Positions 1 through 7,866 of a DNA stretch of 43,197 bases are shown one piece after another. The position numbers and the translations under genes were made by a program. This DNA comes from Bradyrhizobiaceae bacterium (lineage in GTDB: Bacteria > Pseudomonadota > Alphaproteobacteria > Rhizobiales > Xanthobacteraceae): NCBI GenBank assembly GCA_003105195.1, contig PQAH01000010.1:1-43197 (forward strand). Reading direction: 5' to 3'. Below the pieces are notes generated by a model. It was not told where the DNA came from. It made no database searches and saw only the letters and a list, made by a program, of their open reading frames with translations. Numbering within the stretch: position 1 is the stretch's first letter; each line of letters begins with the position of its first letter.

Positions 1-7
1 TGCGGTC

Positions 8-193
8 CTAGATTCGGGTGCCGCTCACCAGCTTGCAGGTCTGGACATCGTTGCCGTCGGCGTCCTTCTTGACCGTGCACTTCTCGACCAGCACGGCAAT
101 CGCCTTCTTGCCGCCCGACACCGCGTCGATCTCCGCCGCGGCGAGAGCGCGAAGCGGACTGCCCGCCCCTTCGGTCTGCGTCATGACATTCAT
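8..193 (-). CDS. Small double-glycine-leader peptide 1
   Basis: This 61-residue peptide has a leader ending in LRALAAAEIDAVSGG (GG at residues 27-28). That matches the double-glycine leaders cleaved by peptidase-containing ABC exporters of bacteriocins and related ribosomal peptides. The 33-residue remainder is Lys/Val rich and has two cysteines (C39 and C53), which could form a disulfide or be modified. The first ATG is chosen because AGGAG lies 7 bases upstream. It starts 23 bases after the stop of peptide 2 and shares its leader motif, so the two are probably cotranscribed. No exporter, protease or modifying enzyme is visible, but the window ends just downstream. The peptide's role is unknown; a leaderless small protein that merely resembles a leader is possible. 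Confidence 0.7.
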   Translation of the reverse strand: MNVMTQTEGAGSPLRALAAAEIDAVSGGKKAIAVLVEKCTVKKDADGNDVQTCKLVSGTRI

Positions 194-216
194 GGGAGTG
201 CTCCTGGGCTGCCGGG

Positions 217-390
217 TCAGTAGACCGTGATCAGGCTCTTGCTGGTGGTGCCGCCCTTGGTCGGCCGGCGCGGCTCCGTGCAGCCCTCGCCGTTCGGTCC
301 CGCCTTCACGCCGCCGACGACGAACTCGATCTCCTGGTTCGTCAGGGCGCGCAGCATCGTGCTCTCGGTCTCGGTCTTGCGCTTGAACAT
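217..390 (-). CDS. Small double-glycine-leader peptide 2
   Basis: This 57-residue peptide has a charged start (MFKRKTETES) and the leader segment LRALTNQEIEFVVGG (GG at 26-27), the same pattern as peptides 1 and 3. The 30-residue tail is Gly/Pro/Thr rich, basic, has one cysteine (C37) and ends in an aromatic residue. The ATG at 390 is preferred over an upstream in-frame ATG because AGGAG sits 6 bases before it. It lies 139 bases downstream of the top6A stop on the same strand and 23 bases before peptide 1. It may be transcribed from the topoisomerase promoter or from its own. The leader similarity is visible in the sequence; export and processing are inferred. Confidence 0.7.
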   Translation of the reverse strand: MFKRKTETESTMLRALTNQEIEFVVGGVKAGPNGEGCTEPRRPTKGGTTSKSLITVY

Positions 391-529
391 GGTGGTCTCC
401 TGTTTGGGTTCGCGGATCCGGCGCATGCCGGTCCGGTGCCGCGACCCTAGGGAGCCGGGGTGCCGGCGGCTGTGACGGCGAGCACAGGAAGGCTGGAATT
501 GAGCGGGCGTGAGCCGCGGCGGCCGCGCA

Positions 530-1657
530 TCACGGCAGGAATCCGCCTTCGTCCGCGAGCTTCCGCGGCAGATACTCCTCGATCACGTAGTTGAGCCCCC
601 ATTTCGCCAGCGCCTGCTGCTCGGCGCGCACGCCCATCGCGAGCAATTGCCGGATCGCCGCGCTCCAGGCCGGGTGTGCCGCGATGAACGGATCGTGGCG
701 CAGGGCATCCTCGGCGCGCTTGACGTCGATCGCCTGCAGCGGATGGGTCGCGTCCTGCAGGCCGAACTCGACGATGTCCTGCGGCGTGACGCCGAGGAAG
801 CGCGCCTGCGGGACGCACAGGAAGCGGTTGACATGCGCCGCATTGCCGGAGCCGACCTTCAGCGTGCGATAGATGTTGGTGAAGCCGTAAGGGTCGCAGT
901 CGACGAAGCAGTAGACCGGCAGGTTCTGGCGGTCCGAGAGGAGGCGGATGAAGCGCCGGGTCGCGCGCGTCGGCACGCCTCCCAGCTCCACCAGGATGCA
1001 CTGCGCGGTATCCCAGAAGCGATGGTTGTTGAGCCGCTGGAACATGCCGCCGGTCTCGATCGCCAGCACGAAACGCGCGTCGGTGCGGAAGCCCAGATGC
1101 TCGACCGAGTGCGGGATGCTGTAGGCGCCGCTGCCGAGCGCCGCGCAGTCCACCTCGATCGTCTCGCCGGTGGCGGGACTGCGGTCGATCACGGCGAGGC
1201 GTCCCGCCACCGAGCCGCCATGCGACTCCGGATAGAAGCGAAGCTGCTCCCGCGACAGGCCGTGCACCGATGCGAGCGCCTCGATGTCGTCCATGGTGGC
1301 ATCGGACTCGGCCTGCTCCGCGAAGCGGCAGTCGCCCCAGTTCTTGCTGATGTAGTAGACCTCGCGCTTGGTGGCGAAGTCGTCGTGCGCGACCAGGGAG
1401 CGCGCGGTCGCCATCAGGCGCAGGGTCTGGGCGAAGGAGCGGACCGTGTTGACCGTCAGCGTGCGCGTCTTGCGCGCGTCGCCCAGCTCGAAATAGCCTT
1501 TCGCCGGCTCGTATGTGACGTTGTCGAGGCTGCGGACCGGGACCTTGATCCCGGGCGGCAGTCCGCCGTCGATGCTCCGGCGCACCTCTGTCGCGATCGC
1601 CTCGATCAGGGCGATCGTCTTGCGATCGAGCTCGCTTTGCGCGTCGCCTTCGGTCAT
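530..1657 (-). CDS. top6A: DNA topoisomerase VI subunit A (Spo11-like, cleaving subunit)
   Basis: This 375-residue protein is the DNA-cleaving subunit of a type IIB topoisomerase. The CAP domain contains TKREVYYISKNWG with the tyrosine pair at residues 101-102, one of which is the expected active-site tyrosine. The Toprim domain has the metal-binding glutamate in AIETGG (E201) and the DxD pair in FVDCDPYG (D253, D255). The length and motif positions closely match archaeal Top6A (369-389 residues), so the enzyme looks intact. The start is the ATG that overlaps the top6B stop as ATGA, which indicates translational coupling; a longer frame upstream lies inside top6B and is rejected. Topoisomerase VI is standard in archaea and plants but patchy in bacteria, which also have gyrase and topo IV. 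Confidence 0.93.
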   Translation of the reverse strand: MTEGDAQSELDRKTIALIEAIATEVRRSIDGGLPPGIKVPVRSLDNVTYEPAKGYFELGDARKTRTLTVNTVRSFAQTLRLMATARSLVAHDDFATKREVYYISKNWGDCRFAEQAESDATMDDIEALASVHGLSREQLRFYPESHGGSVAGRLAVIDRSPATGETIEVDCAALGSGAYSIPHSVEHLGFRTDARFVLAIETGGMFQRLNNHRFWDTAQCILVELGGVPTRATRRFIRLLSDRQNLPVYCFVDCDPYGFTNIYRTLKVGSGNAAHVNRFLCVPQARFLGVTPQDIVEFGLQDATHPLQAIDVKRAEDALRHDPFIAAHPAWSAAIRQLLAMGVRAEQQALAKWGLNYVIEEYLPRKLADEGGFLP

Positions 1658-3321
1658 GACCCGGTCTCCTGGGGTGCCCGGCTCGCCCGAAGCACGTCGT
1701 CGAGTCGCTTCACCATCGAGTCGCGCTCCTCGTCGCCGAGCGACAGGATCTCCTGCAGGGCGACGCCGATATGCGGCAGGTACTTCTCGATAAAGGCGCG
1801 CCGGCCGTGCTCCCGGCGCAGCCGCAGCTCGCGATGCAGGTGATGCGCGAGCTCGCGCGCGCATTGCTGCAAGCCGAGCCTGATCTCCCGCAGGATCTCC
1901 GGATAGGGCTCGATCGCCTCCTTGGATTCCGAGGTGTAGGGGACCCAGACCGAGGCGAGGTGGACCAGGACCGCCATCGGCGCGACCGGCAGGGCACCCT
2001 TGGGCTGGCGCAGCCCATAGCTCCGCCAGTTGGTCTGGGTCGCGGCCTTGGTGATCGCGCAGCTCGCCTGCTGATAGAGCAGCGGGACGCGGTTCGCGAA
2101 GCGAAGGAGACGGACCGGCTCATCCTTCGCTCCCATGAGCTCGGCCGCACCGTTCTCCGCGCCGTCATCCGGGCCGTCCGTCGCGGGCGGATGCCGTTCG
2201 GCGTCGGCATTGCCGATCCCGCCATAGGCGATCGCCACCTCGACCTGGAACGGGTTGCCGCGATAGGCGGCCGCCGGCCGCGTGGCCGCCGTGTAGAAGT
2301 CCGCCTTCAGCTCCTTGCGCAACCCTTCGAGCAGCCGCTCTTCGCCGATCGGCACGATGCAGTCGGTGCGCGGCGCGAGCACCCGCGTCCGCCGGATCGA
2401 CCGGTGCAGGGCGGCGGCCTGGGCATGGGCGATGTGCTTCGGGTAGGAGCGTTCGCTCAGCTGCGTGCCGGTCTGCCCGATGATCGCGAGCGCCGTCTTC
2501 CGGCCGACGCTCGAGAATTCGTCGACCAGGAAATCCAGCAGCGTCCGGCACTCCGTGGTGCTCAGCATCTGGATCAGACGGCCGAGCTCGATCCCATGCG
2601 GATGCGGCCTGATCTCCCGCGGCCGCGGCGGCAGCGCATCGGTGCTGCGCGCGAAGCGGACCGCCTCCCCGCCCGGCCCCGAATAGTCGATCGCCACGTG
2701 GGGATTGGCGATGGCGGTCAGCCGCAGATAGGTCTCGACCGAATGTGGCCCTTTCTGGGGGTGGCCCTCGAGCTCGATCTCGACCCGGGTGCCGTGCGGA
2801 CGGTCCCAGGGCAGGCGCCGCTTCTTGTGGATGTCCGGGCGGTTCCGGGCCGTGTCGACCGACACGAAGAGCTCGGAGGCGAGCTCGTCGCCCGCGACGC
2901 GACTGACGATGTGCAGGGGCTTGCCGACGGTGAGCTGCCCGTACATGCCGGCGGCCGAGATGCCCATGCCTTGCTGGCCGCGGGACTGCCTGAGCTTGTG
3001 GAACTTCGAGCCGTAGAGCAGCTTGCCGAAGATCCGCGCGATCTGGCTCTCGACGATTCCGGGCCCGTTGTCCTCGACGATGACGCGCGATCTCCCGTAG
3101 CGGTCGCTCACCTGGACCCTGATCTCGGGCAGGATGCCCGCCTCCTCGCAGGCGTCGAGGGAGTTGTCCACGGCCTCCTTGACGGCCGTGAGCAGCGCCT
3201 TGGCGGGCGTGTCGAAGCCGAGCAGGTGGCGGTTCTTGAGAAAGAACTCGGAGACCGAGATCTCGCGCTGCCGGCTCGCCATCTCGACGGCGGTGGCGGC
3301 CGCGGGTTGCTTCTCGGTCAC
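1654..3321 (-). CDS. top6B: DNA topoisomerase VI subunit B (GHKL ATPase)
   Basis: This 555-residue protein is the ATPase and clamp subunit of topoisomerase VI. The Bergerat fold is clear: the N-box EAVDNSLDA (E49, N53), the G1 box VEDNGPGI (residues 82-89) and the ATP lid SRGQQGMGISAAGMYGQL (about 113-130). A transducer domain follows, and the late segment VPYTSESKEAIE probably holds the switch lysine. The length resembles the shorter archaeal form without a C-terminal Ig-like domain. It overlaps top6A by four bases. Its upstream region carries a perfect FNR/FixK-type palindrome (3421-3434) followed 21 bases later by a -10-like TATCGT. Horizontal acquisition is plausible given the family's patchy bacterial distribution, but base composition looks like its neighbours. 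Confidence 0.94.
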   Translation of the reverse strand: MTEKQPAAATAVEMASRQREISVSEFFLKNRHLLGFDTPAKALLTAVKEAVDNSLDACEEAGILPEIRVQVSDRYGRSRVIVEDNGPGIVESQIARIFGKLLYGSKFHKLRQSRGQQGMGISAAGMYGQLTVGKPLHIVSRVAGDELASELFVSVDTARNRPDIHKKRRLPWDRPHGTRVEIELEGHPQKGPHSVETYLRLTAIANPHVAIDYSGPGGEAVRFARSTDALPPRPREIRPHPHGIELGRLIQMLSTTECRTLLDFLVDEFSSVGRKTALAIIGQTGTQLSERSYPKHIAHAQAAALHRSIRRTRVLAPRTDCIVPIGEERLLEGLRKELKADFYTAATRPAAAYRGNPFQVEVAIAYGGIGNADAERHPPATDGPDDGAENGAAELMGAKDEPVRLLRFANRVPLLYQQASCAITKAATQTNWRSYGLRQPKGALPVAPMAVLVHLASVWVPYTSESKEAIEPYPEILREIRLGLQQCARELAHHLHRELRLRREHGRRAFIEKYLPHIGVALQEILSLGDEERDSMVKRLDDVLRASRAPQETGS

Positions 3322-3393
3322 GACGGATCAGGAGCATCGCGCGGCATGCTTCGCACTCCCTCGTTGCCGGTGCATGCGATGAATCTGACGAAA

Positions 3394-3434
3394 ACGATAT
3401 CCCGCGGCCGGCAGGGCCGATTGATCGAGATCAA
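3394..3434 (-). promoter_or_regulatory. FNR/FixK-type box and -10 of the top6B promoter
   Basis: TTGATCGAGATCAA at 3421-3434 is a perfect palindrome apart from its central two bases. It matches the FNR/Anr/FixK consensus TTGAT-N4-ATCAA exactly. Reading toward top6B on the minus strand, 21 bases separate it from TATCGT (3399-3394). That places the box centre close to -41.5, the class II position used by FNR-family activators. The implied leader of about 65 bases fits the top6B start at 3321. In the opposite direction I see no comparable -10 toward peptide 3. Confidence 0.68.
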
Positions 3435-3601
3435 CGGGGCCGCCGCGCGGCAGCGGGGCTGAGAAACGGCCCCTGCGGGGCGTGCCGCCGCAAATACGAC
3501 AAGGTGTGCTCCCCGTCACATCCGGACGCCGGCCCAGGCCGCATGCTCGCAATCGTCGGCAACGCAGGCCGATGAACCCAGAGCCACCCAGGAGCAGTTC
3601 C

Positions 3602-3781
3602 ATGACCCGGACTTCCGAAGGCCTCCGCGCCCTGACGACCGACGAGCTCGACGCCATCGCCGGCGGTGCCCGCCACATCGACGGCTGCATTCCCTCGAAG
3701 GGCAAGAAGGGCCCGAAGTGGCCGATCGACCCGGCCGGCCCGATCGGCCCCGGCGGCACCGGCCCGACCTTCCCCTACTGA
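3602..3781 (+). CDS. Small double-glycine-leader peptide 3 (Pro/Gly-rich)
   Basis: This 59-residue peptide is divergent from top6B. Its leader LRALTTDELDAIAGG (GG at 21-22) is the clearest of the three and has the typical acidic ELDxxxGG form. The 37-residue tail starts ARHIDGC, has one cysteine (C29), a basic patch (SKGKKGPK) and a repetitive end rich in Pro and Gly that finishes in an aromatic residue. The ATG at 3602 is chosen because AGGAG lies 7 bases upstream; an in-frame ATG 39 codons earlier has no such site. A 10-bp-stem hairpin begins 24 bases after the stop, so this is probably a single-gene transcript. The function is unknown. Confidence 0.72.
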   Translation: MTRTSEGLRALTTDELDAIAGGARHIDGCIPSKGKKGPKWPIDPAGPIGPGGTGPTFPY

Positions 3782-3805
3782 GCGTGTCTCTCGCGCACTG
3801 ATCCG

Positions 3806-3829
3806 GCGGAGGCGCGGCGGCGCCTCCGC
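3806..3829 (+). terminator. Hairpin after peptide 3
   Basis: A perfect 10-bp stem (GCGGAGGCGC / GCGCCTCCGC) with a four-base loop begins 24 bases after the peptide 3 stop. The following bases are only moderately T-rich, so intrinsic termination is probable but not certain. Confidence 0.55.
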
Positions 3830-3954
3830 TGGCTGTTGCGTTTCGCAGCGTCCACGTGTCGCCCGGCCCGGCCGTTGCAGCCGGCGGCGTGCGGGTGGTA
3901 GCCCTGCGGACGGCCGCGCCCTGCGCGCGACGATGACGTTGCGGGGGGAGCGGG

Positions 3955-5316
3955 ATGGCGGCGCAACCGGATGGCTGGACCGGACGCCTCGGCTTCATCC
4001 TCGCCGCCACCGGCTCCGCGGTCGGCATCGGCAGCATCTGGAAGTTTCCCTACGAGGTCGGCAGCAACGGCGGCGGCGGCTTCGTGCTGTTCTACCTGCT
4101 CGGCCTCGGCCTCGTGGTCGCGCCCCTCCTGCTGGCGGAGTTCGCCATCGGGCGGCACGGCCGCACGGATGCGTTGCGCAGCATCGCGGCCGCCGCCGGC
4201 GCCAGCCGGGCGTCGCCGCGCTGGGCCGCGGTCGGCCTGCTCGGGGCCGTCACGGGTTTCCTGATCCTCAGCTTCTATTCGGTGATCGGCGGCTGGACCA
4301 TCGCCTACGCGGTCGACACGCTGCGTCTCGGCCTCGCCGGCCGGGACGCGGCGGCCGCCCAGGCTCGCTTCGACGCGCTGCTCGCCGCGCCGCTGGCGAT
4401 GACGGCCTATCACGCGATATTCATGGCCGCGGCCGCCGTGATCGTTGCGCGGGGCATCTCCCACGGCATCGAGGCGGCCTGCAAGGTGCTGATGCCGGTC
4501 CTCCTCGTGCTGCTGGTCGCGCTGGCCGGCTATTCCCTCGTCGAAGGCGACGTCGCCGCGACCGTGCGCTTCCTGTTCGCGCTCGAGCCCGAGAAGATCA
4601 CCGCGCGCGCCGCCCTGGACGCGCTCGGGCTCGGCTTCTTCTCCATCGGCGTGGGGTTCGCGCTGATGATCACCTATGCGGCCTATGCGGACCGCCACAT
4701 CGACCTGTGGCAGGTCGCGGCCGTCACCGTGACGGCCGACACCGCGATCTCGTTCCTCGCGGGCTTCGCGGTCTTTCCCGTCGTCTTCGCCAACGGGCTC
4801 GATCCCGCGAGCGGCCCGGGCCTGATCTTCGTCACGCTGCCGCTCGCCTTCGCCGGCATGCCGGCCGGCACGCTCGCAGCCTTCGCGTTCTACGTGCTGC
4901 TGCTGGCGGCGGCGCTCGCCTCGGCGATCTCGCTCCTGGAGCTGGTGGTGGCGCCGCTTGCGCGCCGCGGCTGGCCGCGCACCCGCGCGGCGCTCATCGT
5001 GGCGCTGGCGGCGTGGACGCTCGGGCTCGCGACCGTCCTCTCGTTCAACCTCTGGGCCGCCTGGCGTCCGCTCGCCGGCGTGCCGGGTCTCGCCGAGGCC
5101 AACTGGTTCGAGGCGCTCGACCACGTGACCTCCAACGTGATGCTGCCGGTCGCGGGATTCGCCCTCGCGCTGTTCGCCGGCTGGATCATGCCCGAGCGGC
5201 TGCTGCGCGAGGAGCTTGGCCTCGCCGGCCTGCGGCTCGCGCTCCTGCGTTCGCTGCTGCGCTACGTCGTGCCGCTCGGCATCCTCGCGGCCGTGCTCGC
5301 ACCCTATCTCGGCTGA
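3955..5316 (+). CDS. Neurotransmitter:sodium symporter family transporter
   Basis: This 453-residue membrane protein belongs to the NSS/SNF family (LeuT, MhsT, TnaT), which imports amino acids or related amines with sodium. The first membrane segment holds the family signature GSAVGIGSIWKFPYEVGSNG, which forms part of the sodium and substrate site. About 11 hydrophobic segments follow, the usual bacterial number. The ATG is supported by a GGGGGAG ribosome site a few bases upstream. It overlaps the carbamate kinase stop by 13 bases tail to tail. The substrate cannot be inferred from sequence alone, and a functional link to the convergent carbamate kinase operon is only suggested by position. 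Confidence 0.9.
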   Translation: MAAQPDGWTGRLGFILAATGSAVGIGSIWKFPYEVGSNGGGGFVLFYLLGLGLVVAPLLLAEFAIGRHGRTDALRSIAAAAGASRASPRWAAVGLLGAVTGFLILSFYSVIGGWTIAYAVDTLRLGLAGRDAAAAQARFDALLAAPLAMTAYHAIFMAAAAVIVARGISHGIEAACKVLMPVLLVLLVALAGYSLVEGDVAATVRFLFALEPEKITARAALDALGLGFFSIGVGFALMITYAAYADRHIDLWQVAAVTVTADTAISFLAGFAVFPVVFANGLDPASGPGLIFVTLPLAFAGMPAGTLAAFAFYVLLLAAALASAISLLELVVAPLARRGWPRTRAALIVALAAWTLGLATVLSFNLWAAWRPLAGVPGLAEANWFEALDHVTSNVMLPVAGFALALFAGWIMPERLLREELGLAGLRLALLRSLLRYVVPLGILAAVLAPYLG

Positions 5317-6227
5317 ACGTCGCGCGGGCCGACGATCGTTCCGGCCGTGCCCGCCAGGATCGCCTGCGCCTGCGCGATGGCGCCGATGCCGGCGCGGCGG
5401 CCGGTCCGTTCGGCGAACCGGCACGCCGCCTCCACCTTGGGGCCCATGGATCCCGGATCGAGCCGCAAGGCCCGCAGCTCGGCGGGCGTCGCATGCCGGA
5501 TCGGCTCGCCCTCCGGCTTCGGCCAGCGGGCCCACACGCCGGCCACGTCGGTCAGCAGCAGCAGGGCGTCGGCGCCGATCTGCTCGGCGAGCAGCGCCGC
5601 CGAGAGGTCCTTGTCGATCACCGCCTCGACGCCGCGCACGCCGCCGTCCGCGCCGGCGATCACCGGAATGCCGCCGCCGCCCGCGCACACGACCAGGACG
5701 CCGGCGCGCACCAGCAGCCGGATGGTGTTGATTTCCCGGATACGGCGCGGCTCCGGCGAGGCGACCGCACGGCGCAGGCCGTCGCCATCGCGCACGAAGG
5801 CCCAGGTCGTGCGCGCGGCGAGCCGTTCGGCCTCCGGCTCGGCATAGACCGGGCCGATCGGCTTGGTCGGCCGGGAGAAGGCCGGATCGTCCGCGTCGAC
5901 CTCGACCTGGGTCAGCAGGGTCGCGAGCTCGCGGCCGGGCAGTTCGCCGGCCAGGGCCTGCTCGATCAGGTAGCCGATCATGCCCTCGCTTTCGGCCCCG
6001 AGCACGTCGAGCGGCGTGGCCGGCACGTCCTTGCAGGCGGCCGCCTGCAGGGCGAGGAGCCCGATCTGCGGTCCGTTGCCGTGGGTGACGACGACCTGGT
6101 GGCCCCGGGCGATCGGCGCGATGGCCTCGCTCACCGCCGCGCGCAGGTTGCGCAATTGAACCGCAGGATCCAGCGGCTCGCCGCGCCGCAGCAGCGCATT
6201 GCCGCCGAGCGCCAGCACCACCAGCAT
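5304..6227 (-). CDS. arcC: Carbamate kinase
   Basis: This 307-residue amino-acid-kinase-fold protein starts VVLALGGNALLRRG and has HGNGPQIG, the segment CAGGGGIPV and a C-terminal GSMGPKVEA, all typical of carbamate kinases. The usual reaction is ATP formation from carbamoyl phosphate and ADP, although the reverse has been proposed in some organisms. No arginine deiminase or ornithine carbamoyltransferase gene is in the window, so its carbamoyl-phosphate source is unclear. The ATG overlaps the stop of the COG2403 GTPase gene by one base (TGATG), indicating coupled translation. Confidence 0.93.
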   Translation of the reverse strand: MLVVLALGGNALLRRGEPLDPAVQLRNLRAAVSEAIAPIARGHQVVVTHGNGPQIGLLALQAAACKDVPATPLDVLGAESEGMIGYLIEQALAGELPGRELATLLTQVEVDADDPAFSRPTKPIGPVYAEPEAERLAARTTWAFVRDGDGLRRAVASPEPRRIREINTIRLLVRAGVLVVCAGGGGIPVIAGADGGVRGVEAVIDKDLSAALLAEQIGADALLLLTDVAGVWARWPKPEGEPIRHATPAELRALRLDPGSMGPKVEAACRFAERTGRRAGIGAIAQAQAILAGTAGTIVGPRDVQPR

Positions 6228-7615
6228 CAGCCTTCGCCCTCGCCGAGGCCGCCGACGAACGCATCGACGATGTCCGAGAGCCGCGGCGCGCCGGTCTCGG
6301 CGAACGCGTACCGGGCGCGCACAATCCGCTTGCCGACATCGAGCAGGCGCGCGAGGTCGAGCGGCGTGGCGGAGACGACCAGGTCGGCCTCCGCATCCTC
6401 GATGGTGCGCGCGAGCGCCGCGAGCTGGGCCGGGCCGTAGCCGACGGCCGGCAGGACCTTGCCGATGTGCGGATGGGCCTCGAACACCTCGCGCAGCCCG
6501 GGCGCCGCCGAGGCACGCGGATCGACCACCTCGGCGCCCGCGGCGACCGCCGCCACATAGCCCGCGCCGTGCGGCATGCCGCCATGCGTGATGGTGGGGC
6601 CGTCCTCGACCACGAGCACGCGCCGGCCCGCGAGGGCTGCCGCGTCGTCGAGCGCGATCGGCGAAGCCGCCCGCACGATCGGCGCCGTCGGGTTGACGGC
6701 GCGCAGCTCCGCCTCGGCGGTCCGCACGTCCGCGTCGGGCGCCGCGTCCACCTTGTTGACGACCAGCACGTCGGCCATGCGCGCCACCGTCTCGCCCGGA
6801 TGGTGGGTCGCGATCTCGCGCGGGCGCAGCGCGTCGGCGAGAACCACGTGCAGATCGGGACGGACGAAGGGGAAATCGTTGTTGCCGCCGTCCCACACCA
6901 CGATGTCGGCCTCGCGCGCGGCGGCGGCGACGATCTCGCCATAATCGATCCCGGCGAACACGACATTGCCGAGCGCGAGATGCGGCTCGTACTCCTCGCG
7001 CTCCTCGGCCGTGCACTGCGCGGCGTCGAGATCGGCCGAGGACGCGAAGCGCTGGACGCGCGCGCGGGCGAGGTCGCCATAGGGCATCGGATGGCGCAGC
7101 ACCGCGACCCGCAGGCCCTTCTCGCGCAGCCGCGCCGAGAGCCAGCGCGCGACCGCCGACTTGCCGCAGCCGGTGCGCACCGCCGTGACCGCGATCACGG
7201 GCCGCGGGCAGGCGAGCATCGTGCGTTCCGGTCCCAGCAGGGCGAAGTCGGCCCCGCAGGCGAGCGCGCGCGAGGCGAGGTGCATCACATGCGCGTGGGT
7301 CACGTCGCTGTAGGCGAACACGACCTCGTCGACCCGGTGCGCGCGGCACAGGGCTTCCAGCTCCGCCTCGTCCACGATCGCGATCCCTTCCGGATAGCTG
7401 GGGCCGGCGAGCGCGGCCGGATAGCGTCGCCCCGCGATCCCGGGGATCTGCGCGGCCGTGAACGCCACGACCTCGACCGCCGGGTCGTCGCGATACGCCA
7501 CGTTGAAGTTGTGGAAGTCGCGGCCGGCCGCGCCCAGGATGATGACGCGCCGCCGGTCGCCGTGCGACCGTCCGCGCTTCTCGGCTTCAGCGAGTGGAGA
7601 TCGTGCGGGTTTCAC
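6227..7615 (-). CDS. COG2403-type GTPase (cyclic 2,3-diphosphoglycerate synthetase-like)
   Basis: This 462-residue protein has an N-terminal Rossmann-like part (RRVIILGAAGRDFHNFN) and a central P-loop (TAVRTGCGKSAVARW). A WDGGNND segment and a G4-like NKVD follow. It is the bacterial family annotated after archaeal cyclic 2,3-diphosphoglycerate synthetase (COG2403), whose bacterial function is unsettled. A GTG at 7615 is chosen because AAGG lies 6 bases upstream; a further GTG at 7651 lacks support. It is the first gene of a two-gene operon with carbamate kinase, a pairing I recall for this family. A FixK-like box is centred 58 bases before the start. Confidence 0.82.
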   Translation of the reverse strand: MKPARSPLAEAEKRGRSHGDRRRVIILGAAGRDFHNFNVAYRDDPAVEVVAFTAAQIPGIAGRRYPAALAGPSYPEGIAIVDEAELEALCRAHRVDEVVFAYSDVTHAHVMHLASRALACGADFALLGPERTMLACPRPVIAVTAVRTGCGKSAVARWLSARLREKGLRVAVLRHPMPYGDLARARVQRFASSADLDAAQCTAEEREEYEPHLALGNVVFAGIDYGEIVAAAAREADIVVWDGGNNDFPFVRPDLHVVLADALRPREIATHHPGETVARMADVLVVNKVDAAPDADVRTAEAELRAVNPTAPIVRAASPIALDDAAALAGRRVLVVEDGPTITHGGMPHGAGYVAAVAAGAEVVDPRASAAPGLREVFEAHPHIGKVLPAVGYGPAQLAALARTIEDAEADLVVSATPLDLARLLDVGKRIVRARYAFAETGAPRLSDIVDAFVGGLGEGEG

Positions 7616-7666
7616 GGCGAGCCTTTGCTGTCCGCCGCCACAGGAGCACACTCTGCGGCGGCGACG

Positions 7667-7680
7667 TTGCGCCAGGTCAA
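7667..7680. promoter_or_regulatory. FixK/FNR-like half-site pair between COG2403 and PIG-L genes
   Basis: TTGCGCCAGGTCAA fits the relaxed rhizobial FixK form TTG(A/C)-N6-(T/G)CAA. It lies between divergent genes, with its centre about 58 bases before the GTG of the COG2403-carbamate kinase operon, which would allow a class II start with a short leader. No convincing -10 is visible in either direction, so this is weaker than the box before top6B. Confidence 0.35.
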
Positions 7681-7866
7681 GCGCCGCGACCGGGCGCCGC
7701 GCTCGCGCCGCGTGACTTGGCGGAGCGCCGCGGGACGCCCGCCGCCGAACCCGGCCCCCGGCATCCCCGTAATTCTACCGACGAGACGATCGTCGATCGC
7801 CCCTCGAATGGCCATTATTCCTGCTATCCGGGTTCTTCGATGCCCGACCAGAAGGAAGATCGAACC

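Noticed and set aside
1658-1864. Upstream extension of Top6A inside top6B
   Set aside because: The added residues are low-complexity and Arg/Ala rich. The ATGA overlap gives the family's normal start.
3775-7080. Very long open frame (1101 codons) on the minus strand across the symporter and carbamate kinase genes
   Set aside because: It lies opposite or out of frame with convincing genes, is Arg/Pro/Gly rich and has no domains. It is a by-product of high GC at third codon positions.
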